Source: Lachnospiraceae bacterium G11 (GTDB lineage Bacteria > Bacillota > Clostridia > Lachnospirales > Lachnospiraceae). From it: 64,000 bases of DNA. The notes under the pieces were generated by a model, which saw only the letters and a list, made by a program, of their open reading frames with translations, had not been told where the DNA came from and ran no database searches. The translations under genes were made by a program, and so were the position numbers. The stretch lies in assembly GCA_900103495.1 (NCBI GenBank), contig FMWZ01000006.1, positions 124,001 through 188,000 of the forward strand. The letters run 5' to 3'. This document shows, one piece after another, positions 16,698 to 24,532 of this stretch. Position 1 is the first letter of the stretch. Each line of letters opens with the position of its first letter.

Positions 16698-16750
16698 TTG
16701 ACAAGAAAAAGGTAATATGTTACATTGTTTGAGAAATGTAATATATTACC
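16698..16750 (+). promoter_or_regulatory. MarR promoter with two palindromic operators
   Basis: TTGACA (16698-16703) and TACATT (16721-16726) are spaced by 17 bp. Two 12-bp palindromes, GTAATATGTTAC (16712-16723) and GTAATATATTAC (16738-16749), are centred 26 bp apart. The first covers the -10 box, the second the transcribed leader. Together they form a larger 16-bp-arm inverted repeat. This fits autorepression by the MarR protein encoded next. Confidence 0.85.
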
Positions 16751-16774
16751 TTTTTTATTGGGGAGAAATTCAAT

Positions 16775-17251
16775 ATGACAATGAACTACAACGAGACAAT
16801 GAACATGGACAAGGTTGACTTCGGAGACCTGGCGCCGCAGCCCTTCTTGTTGGGGCTTTTGAGCGCCTTTGACAACAGGTACCAGGCGGTGGCGGATCGC
16901 TGTATCGGAGAGATTACCTGGAAGCAGTTTTTCGCGGTGATCTGCATCAACATCTGCAAGGAGCCTCCGACCCTTAACGAGCTTTCGGACATTATGGAAA
17001 GTTCCCACCAAAACGTGAAGCAGATCATTCTAAAACTCGAGAAGAAAGGCTTCGTGGAGACCTTCACCGATGAGAAAGACAAGAGGAAGCAACGAATCAA
17101 GCTGACGGACTCCTGCAGAGAATTCTGCGCAAGAAACGACGAATTCAGCAGGGAAATCGTTGGTAAAATCTTCGTCGGTATCTCCGAACAGGATTTAATG
17201 GCAACTATCAAAACAATTATGCAAATGGAAAGGAATTTGAATACAATATGA
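16775..17251 (+). CDS. MarR-family repressor
   Basis: A 158-residue winged-helix regulator. The fold is visible in the central region: a recognition-helix segment LNELSDIMESSHQNVKQIILKLEKKGFV followed by the wing ETFTDEKDKRKQRIKLTDSC. Three cysteines are present, so redox sensing is possible. GGGGAG precedes the start. Its promoter carries two palindromes, and its last 4 bp overlap the flavodoxin gene, so it very likely controls a redox operon comprising itself, a flavodoxin and an FMN-binding protein. Confidence 0.9.
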   Translation: MTMNYNETMNMDKVDFGDLAPQPFLLGLLSAFDNRYQAVADRCIGEITWKQFFAVICINICKEPPTLNELSDIMESSHQNVKQIILKLEKKGFVETFTDEKDKRKQRIKLTDSCREFCARNDEFSREIVGKIFVGISEQDLMATIKTIMQMERNLNTI

Positions 17252-17781
17252 AAACTTTGATAATTTATAATTCGCAGACAGGTTTTACAAAGAAATACGC
17301 CGAATGGCTCGGAGAGAGGATGCAGGCCACTGTGATGAACTTAAAAGAAGCGAAAAAGGAGAAAGACGGTTTTTACAAAGAGTTCGATGCCATAGCTTTC
17401 GGAAGCTGGGTTCTTGGGGGCAAGGCTGTTAAGGCGGAGTGGTTCCTTGAAAAAGCGCCCGCTTGGAAGGGGAAGAAGCTTGTTCAGTTTATGGTCGGGG
17501 CAATGCCCGGGGATGCACCCGAAATTGCAACCTTCTTAGATAATGCGCTGAATGAAGAGCAGAAACAGTACATCAAGGCGTTTTTCTGCCAGGGCGGTCT
17601 TGATTATACAAAGATGAAATTCCCTTACAAACAGATGATGAAGGCGTTCTCATCCATGACGGCCAAGAAGGCGGTTACCGAGGACGAGAAGAAAATGGCT
17701 GAGATGATTGCTTCGAATTATGATGAATCAGACCCCAAATTCATTGAGCCCATCGTCGCTTACTTGGAGGGCAGTGAGTAA
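17248..17781 (+). CDS. Flavodoxin-domain protein
   Basis: A 177-residue protein with a flavodoxin fold: N-terminal phosphate loop NSQTGFTKKYAEWLGE (TGxT type), then AFGSWVLGGK and VQFMVGAMPGD, which line the FMN. It resembles HemG-like or general flavodoxin_5 domains, cytoplasmic FMN electron carriers or menaquinone-linked oxidases. ATGA overlap with the MarR gene implies translational coupling. The next gene encodes a membrane-anchored FMN-binding domain, so the pair may pass electrons across the membrane. The electron donor is unknown. Confidence 0.85.
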   Translation: MKTLIIYNSQTGFTKKYAEWLGERMQATVMNLKEAKKEKDGFYKEFDAIAFGSWVLGGKAVKAEWFLEKAPAWKGKKLVQFMVGAMPGDAPEIATFLDNALNEEQKQYIKAFFCQGGLDYTKMKFPYKQMMKAFSSMTAKKAVTEDEKKMAEMIASNYDESDPKFIEPIVAYLEGSE

Positions 17782-17784
17782 GCA

Positions 17785-18156
17785 ATGAAGAAATTTCTGA
17801 TTGTTTTGGGGGTTATTGCTGTGGCTGTGGCGGCTCTTTGCCTTTCGGTTTTTTTCAAGATGAAGAGCCAGACTGATGCCTTCGACACGACCCCTGTGGA
17901 TATAAGCAAAGTGGCCGACGGAACATACGAGGGCTACAGTGAAACCATGATGGTAAAAGCGAAAGTTCTCGTCACCGTGGAATCAGGGAAGATTACCGAC
18001 ATTGAAATTCTTCAACATGACTGCGGCAAGGGACATCCCGCCGAAGCCATGATTGATGACATGATAGCAAACAATACGGTTGAGGTGGACGCGGTTTCCG
18101 GCGCCACCGCCTCCAGCGCCGTCATAAAGGACGCCATACGAAACGCCCTGCGGTAG
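17785..18156 (+). CDS. Membrane-anchored FMN-binding domain protein
   Basis: A 123-residue protein. One N-terminal transmembrane segment (about 4-26) is followed by an FMN-binding domain ending in DAVSGATASSAVIKDAI. The SGATAS motif is the site where ApbE-type flavin transferases attach FMN to Thr through a phosphoester, as in RnfG/NqrC and fumarate reductases. Small single-domain versions are common in Clostridia and act outside the membrane. It is 3 bp from the flavodoxin gene. The palindrome cluster begins 12 bp after its stop. Confidence 0.88.
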   Translation: MKKFLIVLGVIAVAVAALCLSVFFKMKSQTDAFDTTPVDISKVADGTYEGYSETMMVKAKVLVTVESGKITDIEILQHDCGKGHPAEAMIDDMIANNTVEVDAVSGATASSAVIKDAIRNALR

Positions 18157-18168
18157 GCGCGGGTTTGG

Positions 18169-18247
18169 TGCAGGTAGGTGCAGGTTGGGGACAGGCCCAA
18201 ATTGCACGGTGCAATTTGGGCCTGTCCCCAACCTGCACCTACCTGCA
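18169..18247. repeat. Perfect 79-bp palindrome made of two REP-like units (copies 8-9)
   Basis: Units at 18178-18207 and 18209-18238 are exact reverse complements around a single G at 18208. The symmetry continues outwards through TGCAGGTAG and CTACCTGCA to 18169 and 18247. It follows the end of the flavodoxin operon and may terminate it, though no T tract is present. Confidence 0.93.
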
Positions 18248-18289
18248 TATAGTGGTTCAAAGGTACTATGAAAGTAGCGCAATAAAGCG

Positions 18290-18318
18290 TTGCAACGAAA
18301 CAACAAGGCTGATAGAAT
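18290..18318 (+). promoter_or_regulatory. Probable promoter of the DUF4832 gene
   Basis: TTGCAA (18290-18295) and TAGAAT (18313-18318), spaced by 17 bp. A small stem ACGCA/TGCGT (18344-18357) lies in the leader. Confidence 0.55.
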
Positions 18319-18394
18319 ATCCTTATGGGTGTGTATTTTCTTAACGCAAATCTGCGTAAACACACGCAAATAATTTAATGTAAAGGGGATAGTA

Positions 18395-19996
18395 ATGAAC
18401 AGGAGAATTTCCAAAATTCTAAGTCAGATCCTGTCTATCGGCCTGGTTTTTACCATGTTTCAGACTTTAGGTATTGACGCACAGGCAGCTACGAGAGGAT
18501 CAACAATCGAGTGCAAAGAGTCGGGATATGAGTTACCGGACAACGTCGAAAGGGGAAGATGTCCGTACACCTGGGTCACAGTAACCGACAAAAAATGTGA
18601 GGTTCAGAACCCTACCGGTGGTCTTTGCAGCATCATGTACGATCTGCGTTATTTCTCAAATGGTAACAACTTCAGCACAACAAATTTGAAAGCCTGGGGA
18701 TACAAATTCAGACAGGGCTGCGGGGAGAACAGAAGTCTTTTGACTACAGACGTATTCAAGGACTCGCTGGAGCAGACTCTTAAGAATGCCAGAGCTAACG
18801 GAACCGCTTTGGTTCTCAGATTTTCCTATGCAAGCGACAATACTGTAGGTAACGAGCCTTCCATTATCAAGGAAGGTGACAAGACAACCTATCATAATAC
18901 CGAGCAGATTCGCCAGCACATCAAGGAAATCAGCGGAATTATCAACAACTACAAGGACGTTGTTCTGGCTGTTGAGTGCGGTATGTTCGGACCCTGGGGC
19001 GAGATGCATTCCTCCATGTACGACATTGATACATGGAACGGCTATGACACCCAGTTCTCAAATGCAATCATCAACAGATGGCTCGAGAAACTGGATCCTC
19101 AGATTAAGGTTCTGGTTCGTGCACCCAAGCATCTGATGGGATACTACGGCTACACAAATTCCGAAGATTTTAACGATGCAGTTGCCGACGGAAGCCTTGA
19201 AATCAACCCTCGTCTTGGCATGTACAACGACGGATATCTTGGGGATTCCACCGACGTCGGAACCTACGGAAGCAACAATCACTTCCCTTATATCACAAGA
19301 GAAAAGGGCCTTGATCTTCTTGAAAAGATGGACCAGGTTCCCTTCGGCGGCGAATGCGCATACGTTTCGGAGGGGGAGCTGGCGACCGGCGGGACCACAA
19401 TGTACGGCGGAGCTGATTTTACCAAAGAATTATACAGAAGCCATCTTTCATTCCTTCATAACATCAACAATGAGGGCGAAGTTGTGATTGGTGCTCTTAA
19501 TAAAGTAAACTTCGAAAGCAACTGCCTCATTCCCGGCCTTGAGAAGAGCGATGTCGAGCCCTATATCGGACACTCATATCGCAAATTCATGCGCGACCAC
19601 ATGGGTTATAGACTTTTGGTAAAAGAGTCGTCGCTTTCTCAGAAAGCATCCAGGGGAGGCACCTTCAATATGAACGGAAAGATTAAGAACGTGGGCTTCG
19701 GTAACTTCTTAACTCCCAAAACAACCGAGATTGTTTTGAAGAAGGGTGACGAAACCAAGGTTATTCCCGTTGATTTCGACGCAACCGAAATCACATCACT
19801 TACCACTGTAAGCTACAACTTTGATATTCCGGTGCCTTCAGACCTCGCAAAGGGTGAGTGGGACGTATACATGCGAATCCGCAGCAACAGAGCCGATGAG
19901 GCTTCATCTGTTAAGACAGGTATTCGCTTCGCAAATCCCTGTGACTTCGATAAGAACCTTAAAGCTAATAAGATTGGTACAATCAAAATAAACTAA
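18395..19996 (+). CDS. Secreted DUF4874/DUF4832 protein
   Basis: A 533-residue exported protein with an N-terminal signal peptide (about 1-32, ending IDAQA). The middle part resembles a TIM-barrel of glycoside-hydrolase type: LVLRFSYASD, then VVLAVECGMFGPWGEMHSS (a Glu-rich beta-strand end), APKHLMGYYG, and GGECAYVSEGE. The C-terminal 130 residues form a beta-sandwich. DUF4874 and DUF4832 occur together in such proteins, and a role in polysaccharide breakdown is suspected but not known to me. It is flanked by its own promoter and a terminator. Confidence 0.78.
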   Translation: MNRRISKILSQILSIGLVFTMFQTLGIDAQAATRGSTIECKESGYELPDNVERGRCPYTWVTVTDKKCEVQNPTGGLCSIMYDLRYFSNGNNFSTTNLKAWGYKFRQGCGENRSLLTTDVFKDSLEQTLKNARANGTALVLRFSYASDNTVGNEPSIIKEGDKTTYHNTEQIRQHIKEISGIINNYKDVVLAVECGMFGPWGEMHSSMYDIDTWNGYDTQFSNAIINRWLEKLDPQIKVLVRAPKHLMGYYGYTNSEDFNDAVADGSLEINPRLGMYNDGYLGDSTDVGTYGSNNHFPYITREKGLDLLEKMDQVPFGGECAYVSEGELATGGTTMYGGADFTKELYRSHLSFLHNINNEGEVVIGALNKVNFESNCLIPGLEKSDVEPYIGHSYRKFMRDHMGYRLLVKESSLSQKASRGGTFNMNGKIKNVGFGNFLTPKTTEIVLKKGDETKVIPVDFDATEITSLTTVSYNFDIPVPSDLAKGEWDVYMRIRSNRADEASSVKTGIRFANPCDFDKNLKANKIGTIKIN

Positions 19997-19998
19997 AA

Positions 19999-20024
19999 AA
20001 AGGGACCTCGTAAGAGGTCCCTTT
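19999..20024. terminator. Bidirectional terminator
   Basis: AAAGGGACCTC (19999-20009) and GAGGTCCCTTT (20014-20024) with a GTAA loop, between convergent genes. Confidence 0.92.
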
Positions 20025-20038
20025 AATTATGCAAAAAC

Positions 20039-21001
20039 TTATTTGTAATCGTAAAAGCCCTTGCCGGCGTTTACGCCGGTTTCGCCCTTGTCGATCTTCT
20101 CTTTAAGAAGAGTACAGATTCTGTTCTCAAGTGTGCCTTCAACCTTTGCTTCAGGCTTCATGATGTGGATGTTGTAAGCAGTTTCAAGGCCTACAATATC
20201 AAGAATCTGGAAAGGACCTGCGGGAGCGCCTGTTGCAAGCTTCCATGTAAGGTCGATGGTTGCGGGATCGGAAACCTCGTTAGCCCAAAGTGCCTGAGCT
20301 GCGCTTAAGAAAGGCACAAGCATTGAGTTAAGGATGTATCCGGGCTGCTCTTTGTGAAGCTGTAAGGGTACCATGTTAATGTCTGATGCAAAAGCGACAA
20401 CCTTATCATAGATAGCCTTATCTGTTCCGGGGTGTCCCATTACTTCAGCTGTATTGTTTTTCCAGATAGTGTTGGCAAAATGAAGAGCAAGATACTTCTC
20501 GGGCCTTCCGGTGTACTCAGCAAATCTGCTGGGAAGCATTGTGGAAGAGTTTGTTACGAGAATTGTCTTCTCGGGAAGAAGATCCCTCATCTGGTTGTAA
20601 ACACCGATTTTGGCTTCGGGGTCCTCTGACATTGACTCGATTACGATGTCGGCATCAGCAACGGCCTTAGCCATATCAAGTTCAATCTTGATGTTGTTCT
20701 TAAGATTCTCCTTACCGATTTTAACAAGTTCATCTATTTTCTCTGCTGTGATTCCGTCCCAGGTCTTAATCATTCCTCTGGGGTACATCATCTTACCAAC
20801 AGGGTTTGAAATGAGAGCCTTGGCAGCTTCAAGATCCTGAAGCATAAGAGCGCTGTATCTCTCAATCTTGGGTGTTGTTCTTCCGATTGAACTTTCACTT
20901 CTCAACCAGAAAGTTACTTTGTGTCCGGTGTAGGCACACATGAGTCCGATCTGTGTTCCGAGGACTCCGCCACCGGCCACTACTACGTTTTGTAAATCCA
21001 T
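20039..21001 (-). CDS. 3-hydroxyacyl-CoA dehydrogenase family protein
   Basis: A 320-residue NAD-dependent dehydrogenase. An ATG at 21001 with GGAGGG upstream is preferred to the frame-compatible TTG 15 bp earlier. It has the Rossmann GGGVLGTQIG at the start, then IVIESMSEDPEAK, TNSSTMLPS, a catalytic-His region LHFANTIW and the helical C-terminal domain (PGYILNSMLVPFL...GPFQILDIVG). An insertion of about 50 residues after the first strands distinguishes it from classical Hbd (about 282 residues). It oxidises 3-hydroxyacyl-CoA or a related 3-hydroxy acid. It is a lone gene without butyrate genes nearby. Confidence 0.85.
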   Translation of the reverse strand: MDLQNVVVAGGGVLGTQIGLMCAYTGHKVTFWLRSESSIGRTTPKIERYSALMLQDLEAAKALISNPVGKMMYPRGMIKTWDGITAEKIDELVKIGKENLKNNIKIELDMAKAVADADIVIESMSEDPEAKIGVYNQMRDLLPEKTILVTNSSTMLPSRFAEYTGRPEKYLALHFANTIWKNNTAEVMGHPGTDKAIYDKVVAFASDINMVPLQLHKEQPGYILNSMLVPFLSAAQALWANEVSDPATIDLTWKLATGAPAGPFQILDIVGLETAYNIHIMKPEAKVEGTLENRICTLLKEKIDKGETGVNAGKGFYDYK

Positions 21002-21101
21002 GTTTTTTCCCTCCAAAAAAATACATATAAAATAGTACAGTTTCTCAGATGGTTAAATTTTTAACACATCTTGGTTAACATTTTAACATACTTTTGGAGT
21101 C

Positions 21102-21131
21102 TTGCATAGCCCCTCTCCTTTGGGGTATGAT
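21102..21131 (+). promoter_or_regulatory. Probable promoter of the exonuclease III gene
   Basis: TTGCAT (21102-21107) and TATGAT (21126-21131), spaced by 18 bp. Confidence 0.4.
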
Positions 21132-21179
21132 TACTTTGCGTGTTTAAATGAACCGACGGTATGAAATTGGGAGGTTATT

Positions 21180-21938
21180 TTGAAAAAGTTTATTTCATGG
21201 AACGTAAACGGCCTCAGAGCAGTGAGAGAAAAGGGCTTTGAGGATATTTTTAAGAAGCTTGATGCCGATATTTTCTGTCTGCAGGAGACCAAACTTCAGG
21301 AGGGCCAGATAGATCTGGCTTTTGATGGCTACTATGACTACTGGAATTACGCGGAGAAGAAGGGGTATTCGGGAACCGCTGTTTTTACCAAAGAAAAACC
21401 TTTGAATGTCACCTACGGAATCGGAGTGGATGAGCATGACCATGAGGGTCGAGTTATCACTTTGGAGTTTCCGGAGTATTACTTCATTACGGTGTATGTT
21501 CCCAACTCTCAGGATGAGCTTAAAAGGCTTGATTACAGAATGAGATTTGAGGACGATTTCTACTCATACGTGCAAAGTCTCCAAAAAGACAAGCCTGTCA
21601 TCTGGTGTGGTGACTTGAATGTCGCTCACAGGGAAATCGATTTGAAGAACCCCAAAACCAACAGGCATAACGCGGGCTTTACCGATGAGGAAAGAGGCAA
21701 ATTCCAGCATTTGATGGACAACGGATTCATCGATACATTCAGATTCTTCTATCCTGACATGACTGACATCTACTCCTGGTGGAGCTACAGATTCTCCGCA
21801 AGAGCCAAGAACGCAGGGTGGAGAATCGACTATTTCATTACCTCCGGCAGCTTAAAGGATAAGTTAGTGGATGCCAAGATTCATACCGATATTATGGGCT
21901 CCGACCACTGCCCGGTGGAGCTGGATATAAACATTTGA
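21180..21938 (+). CDS. xth: Exodeoxyribonuclease III
   Basis: A 252-residue Mg-dependent AP endonuclease and 3'-5' exonuclease of base-excision repair. The EEP-fold motifs are all there: [14 protein letters not shown] (metal-binding Glu), [16 protein letters not shown] (catalytic Asp/Asn) and the final GSDHCPV with catalytic His. The start is TTG, set by GGGAGG at 21169-21174; no ATG is placed well. It lies 30 bp from pepF and probably shares its transcript. Confidence 0.95.
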   Translation: MKKFISWNVNGLRAVREKGFEDIFKKLDADIFCLQETKLQEGQIDLAFDGYYDYWNYAEKKGYSGTAVFTKEKPLNVTYGIGVDEHDHEGRVITLEFPEYYFITVYVPNSQDELKRLDYRMRFEDDFYSYVQSLQKDKPVIWCGDLNVAHREIDLKNPKTNRHNAGFTDEERGKFQHLMDNGFIDTFRFFYPDMTDIYSWWSYRFSARAKNAGWRIDYFITSGSLKDKLVDAKIHTDIMGSDHCPVELDINI

Positions 21939-21968
21939 CCGAGCGAGTCAATGAAAGGAAATACAAAA

Positions 21969-23765
21969 ATGGCAAAAGAATTAATCACAAGAGAAGAACA
22001 GAAGAAAGAGTTCACCTGGAACCTTGGGGATATCTACCCCGATAAGGCTTCATATGACAGTGACGTAAATAAGATTGAGGAGATTACCGACAAGATTGCT
22101 GCCAAGAAAGGCAAATCCGCAGAGAGCGCCAAGGCTCTTCTTGAGACCATGACCCTTTTCGAGGATTTCTTCGAGAGAACCTACAAGCTTGAAGAGTACG
22201 CGGCAAGAAAGCACGACGAGGATACCGGCAATAACGAAAACCTTGAGGCTTTGCAGAAACTTGAGACCATCGTTTCAGAGTGCGAGACCAAGGTTTCCTT
22301 CATGGATCCCGAGATTATCGCCGTTCCCGATGATAAGTTTGATAAGTACTACGAAGAGGAAGAGGGATTAAAGAAGTATAAGATTTATCTTACCGAGGTA
22401 AGAAGAACGAAGGCCCACACCCTCTCCACAGAGATGGAGGAGCTTCTTGCACTTTCATCCGAGGCATGTCAGACTCCTTCAAACACCTACGGAATCTTTA
22501 TGAACGCTGACCTTCAGTATCCCGAAATCGAGGATGAGAACGGCGAAAAGGTAAGAATCACTGCCGGCCGCTTCGTTCCCCTTGAGGAGAGCCGCGACAG
22601 AAGAGTGAGAAAGGATGCTTTCGAGGGAGCCTACAACACCTTAAAGCAGTTCAAAAACACCTCCGCTTCCCTCTACAACGGCCAGGTTAAGAAGCAGATT
22701 TACATTGCCAAGGCAAGAAACTACAGCTCAACCCTTGAGTGCGCCCTTGACGGAAACAACGTAAATCCCAAGGTTTACCACAACCTTGTTGACACCATAA
22801 ACAAGCACATGGATCTTATGCATCGCTATGTGGCTTTAAGAAAGAAGATGCTTGGAGTTGACGAGCTTCACATGTACGATGTTTACGTTCCCATCGTTTC
22901 CGATGTGGAGGTGAAGATTCCCTTTGAAGAAGCCAAAGAAACTGCCCTCAAAGCCCTTGCTCCTTTGGGCGACAGATATATTGAGCTTCTTAAGACTGCA
23001 TTTAACAGCAGATGGCTTGACGTTTATGAGAATAAGGGCAAAAGAAGCGGAGCCTATTCCGCAGGCTGCTACGGCGTACACCCTTATGTGCTTTTAAATT
23101 ATAACAACACTCTGGACAACCAGTTCACCCTGGTTCACGAGATGGGTCACGCCATGCATTCATATTTTTCCAACGAAGCAAATCCCATCCTCGATTCCAT
23201 GTACAAGATCTTCGTTGCCGAGGTTGCTTCAACTGTGAACGAGGTGCTTTTACAGGAGTACCTCTTAAAGCATGAGACCGATAAGAAAAAACGTATGAAT
23301 CTCCTTAACCACTACATGGAGAGCTTTAAGTCAACTGTTTATCGCCAGACCATGTTTGCGGAGTTTGAGATGCTTACCAATGAGATGGCGGAAAAAGGCG
23401 AAAGCCTCTCAGCAGATGCACTTTGTAAAGTTTATCTCGACCTTAACAAGAAGTACTTCGGAGACGCTATGATAAGCGATGATTTAATCGCAATGGAGTG
23501 GGCAAGAATTCCTCACTTCTACTACAATTTCTACGTATTCCAGTACGCTACAGGCTATTCTTCAGCAGTTTCCATCGCAAGAAGAATCCTTAAGGAAGGC
23601 CAGAGCGCAGTGGATGATTACATGAAGTTCTTACACAGCGGATGTACCTCTGATCCTGTATCACTTCTTAAGATTGCAGGAGTTGATTTGAATACTCCCG
23701 CACCCGTAGAAGCAGCCCTTAAGGTCTTCGAGGAAGTCCTTGACGAAATGGAAAGCCTTATTTGA
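21969..23765 (+). CDS. pepF: Oligoendopeptidase F
   Basis: A 598-residue M3 zinc metallopeptidase that cleaves peptides of about 7-17 residues in the cytoplasm. The catalytic motif HEMGHAMHSYF is at about residue 389, with the third ligand in FVAEVASTVNE. ATG 21969 is chosen because AAAGGA at 21954-21959 is correctly spaced; the ATG at 21951 overlaps that site. Length agrees with PepF (about 600). Confidence 0.95.
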   Translation: MAKELITREEQKKEFTWNLGDIYPDKASYDSDVNKIEEITDKIAAKKGKSAESAKALLETMTLFEDFFERTYKLEEYAARKHDEDTGNNENLEALQKLETIVSECETKVSFMDPEIIAVPDDKFDKYYEEEEGLKKYKIYLTEVRRTKAHTLSTEMEELLALSSEACQTPSNTYGIFMNADLQYPEIEDENGEKVRITAGRFVPLEESRDRRVRKDAFEGAYNTLKQFKNTSASLYNGQVKKQIYIAKARNYSSTLECALDGNNVNPKVYHNLVDTINKHMDLMHRYVALRKKMLGVDELHMYDVYVPIVSDVEVKIPFEEAKETALKALAPLGDRYIELLKTAFNSRWLDVYENKGKRSGAYSAGCYGVHPYVLLNYNNTLDNQFTLVHEMGHAMHSYFSNEANPILDSMYKIFVAEVASTVNEVLLQEYLLKHETDKKKRMNLLNHYMESFKSTVYRQTMFAEFEMLTNEMAEKGESLSADALCKVYLDLNKKYFGDAMISDDLIAMEWARIPHFYYNFYVFQYATGYSSAVSIARRILKEGQSAVDDYMKFLHSGCTSDPVSLLKIAGVDLNTPAPVEAALKVFEEVLDEMESLI

Positions 23766-23875
23766 ATAATTGAGTGAAAATTGTGCTTCCCTTATTCAAA
23801 ATGTGGTATAATTACACAGTCGGCATTGGGTCGATTGAAGTATAAATAATAAATTGAGAAAGGGAGGATTTTTCA

Positions 23876-24298
23876 ATGAAGTCATTCATTAAAGAATTCA
23901 AAGAGTTCATTTCAAGAGGAAATGTAATGGACATGGCTGTAGGTATCATCATCGGCGGCGCATTTACCGCAATTGTTACATCACTGGTAAATGACGTGAT
24001 TATGCCTCTGATTTCACTGCTTACAGGCGGCTTGGATTTCTCCGAGCTCAGCGTTGCTCTCGGAGAGGGAGAGGGTGCCGCAACACTTAACTACGGTGCA
24101 TTTATCGCCGCAATCATCAATTTCCTTCTCATTGCCCTTGTAATCTTCATTATCATCAAGGCAATGAACAAGTTCAAAAAGAAGAAAGAGGATGAGGCTA
24201 ATGAGGAACCCACAACCAAGGAGTGCCCTCACTGCTTTGAAACCATCAACATCAAAGCAACCAAGTGCCCTCACTGCGGCTCCGACTTAAAAGACTAA
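23876..24298 (+). CDS. mscL: Large-conductance mechanosensitive channel with C-terminal zinc ribbon
   Basis: A 140-residue protein. The MscL core is clear: N-terminal amphipathic helix (KSFIKEFKEFISRGNVMDMAVGIIIGGAFTAIV, first membrane helix and pore), a short loop, and the second helix (AAIINFLLIALVIFIIIKAMNKF). MscL opens under membrane tension to release solutes on hypo-osmotic shock. After the usual cytoplasmic helix region (KKKKEDEANEE) comes an added tail ECPHCFE...TKCPHCGS (about 117-137), a four-Cys zinc ribbon in place of the plain helical bundle. Start set by GGGAGG. Confidence 0.93.
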   Translation: MKSFIKEFKEFISRGNVMDMAVGIIIGGAFTAIVTSLVNDVIMPLISLLTGGLDFSELSVALGEGEGAATLNYGAFIAAIINFLLIALVIFIIIKAMNKFKKKKEDEANEEPTTKECPHCFETINIKATKCPHCGSDLKD

Positions 24299-24313
24299 TC
24301 TAAAACAGATTGC

Positions 24314-24350
24314 TAGGTGCAATTTGGGGACAGGCCCCAAATTGCACCTA
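24314..24350. repeat. REP-like palindrome, copy 10
   Basis: TAG-GTGCAATTTGGGG and CCCCAAATTGCAC-CTA form 16-bp perfect arms around ACAGG, followed by TTTTATT. It begins 15 bp after the mscL stop and can serve as its terminator. Confidence 0.92.
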
Positions 24351-24435
24351 TTTTATTAAATAAGAAAAACTTAAGGTTTCATACACGAAATTCTATTGAA
24401 ATGCGTACTATACTATGTGCGATTTGTGGACGAAT

Positions 24436-24498
24436 GTGCAATTTGGGGACAGTCCCCAAATTGCACGGTGCAAAATGGGGACTGTCCCCAACCTGCAC
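24436..24498. repeat. REP-like palindrome pair (copies 11-12)
   Basis: 31-bp units at 24436-24466 (core GGGGACAGTCCCC) and 24468-24498 (core GGGGACTGTCCCC), one base apart. The LCP gene's likely -10 region lies directly after, 35 bp before the start codon. Confidence 0.92.
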
Positions 24499-24532
24499 AT
24501 TATGGTAAAATAGTAGCAATAGGAGGTTGTAG

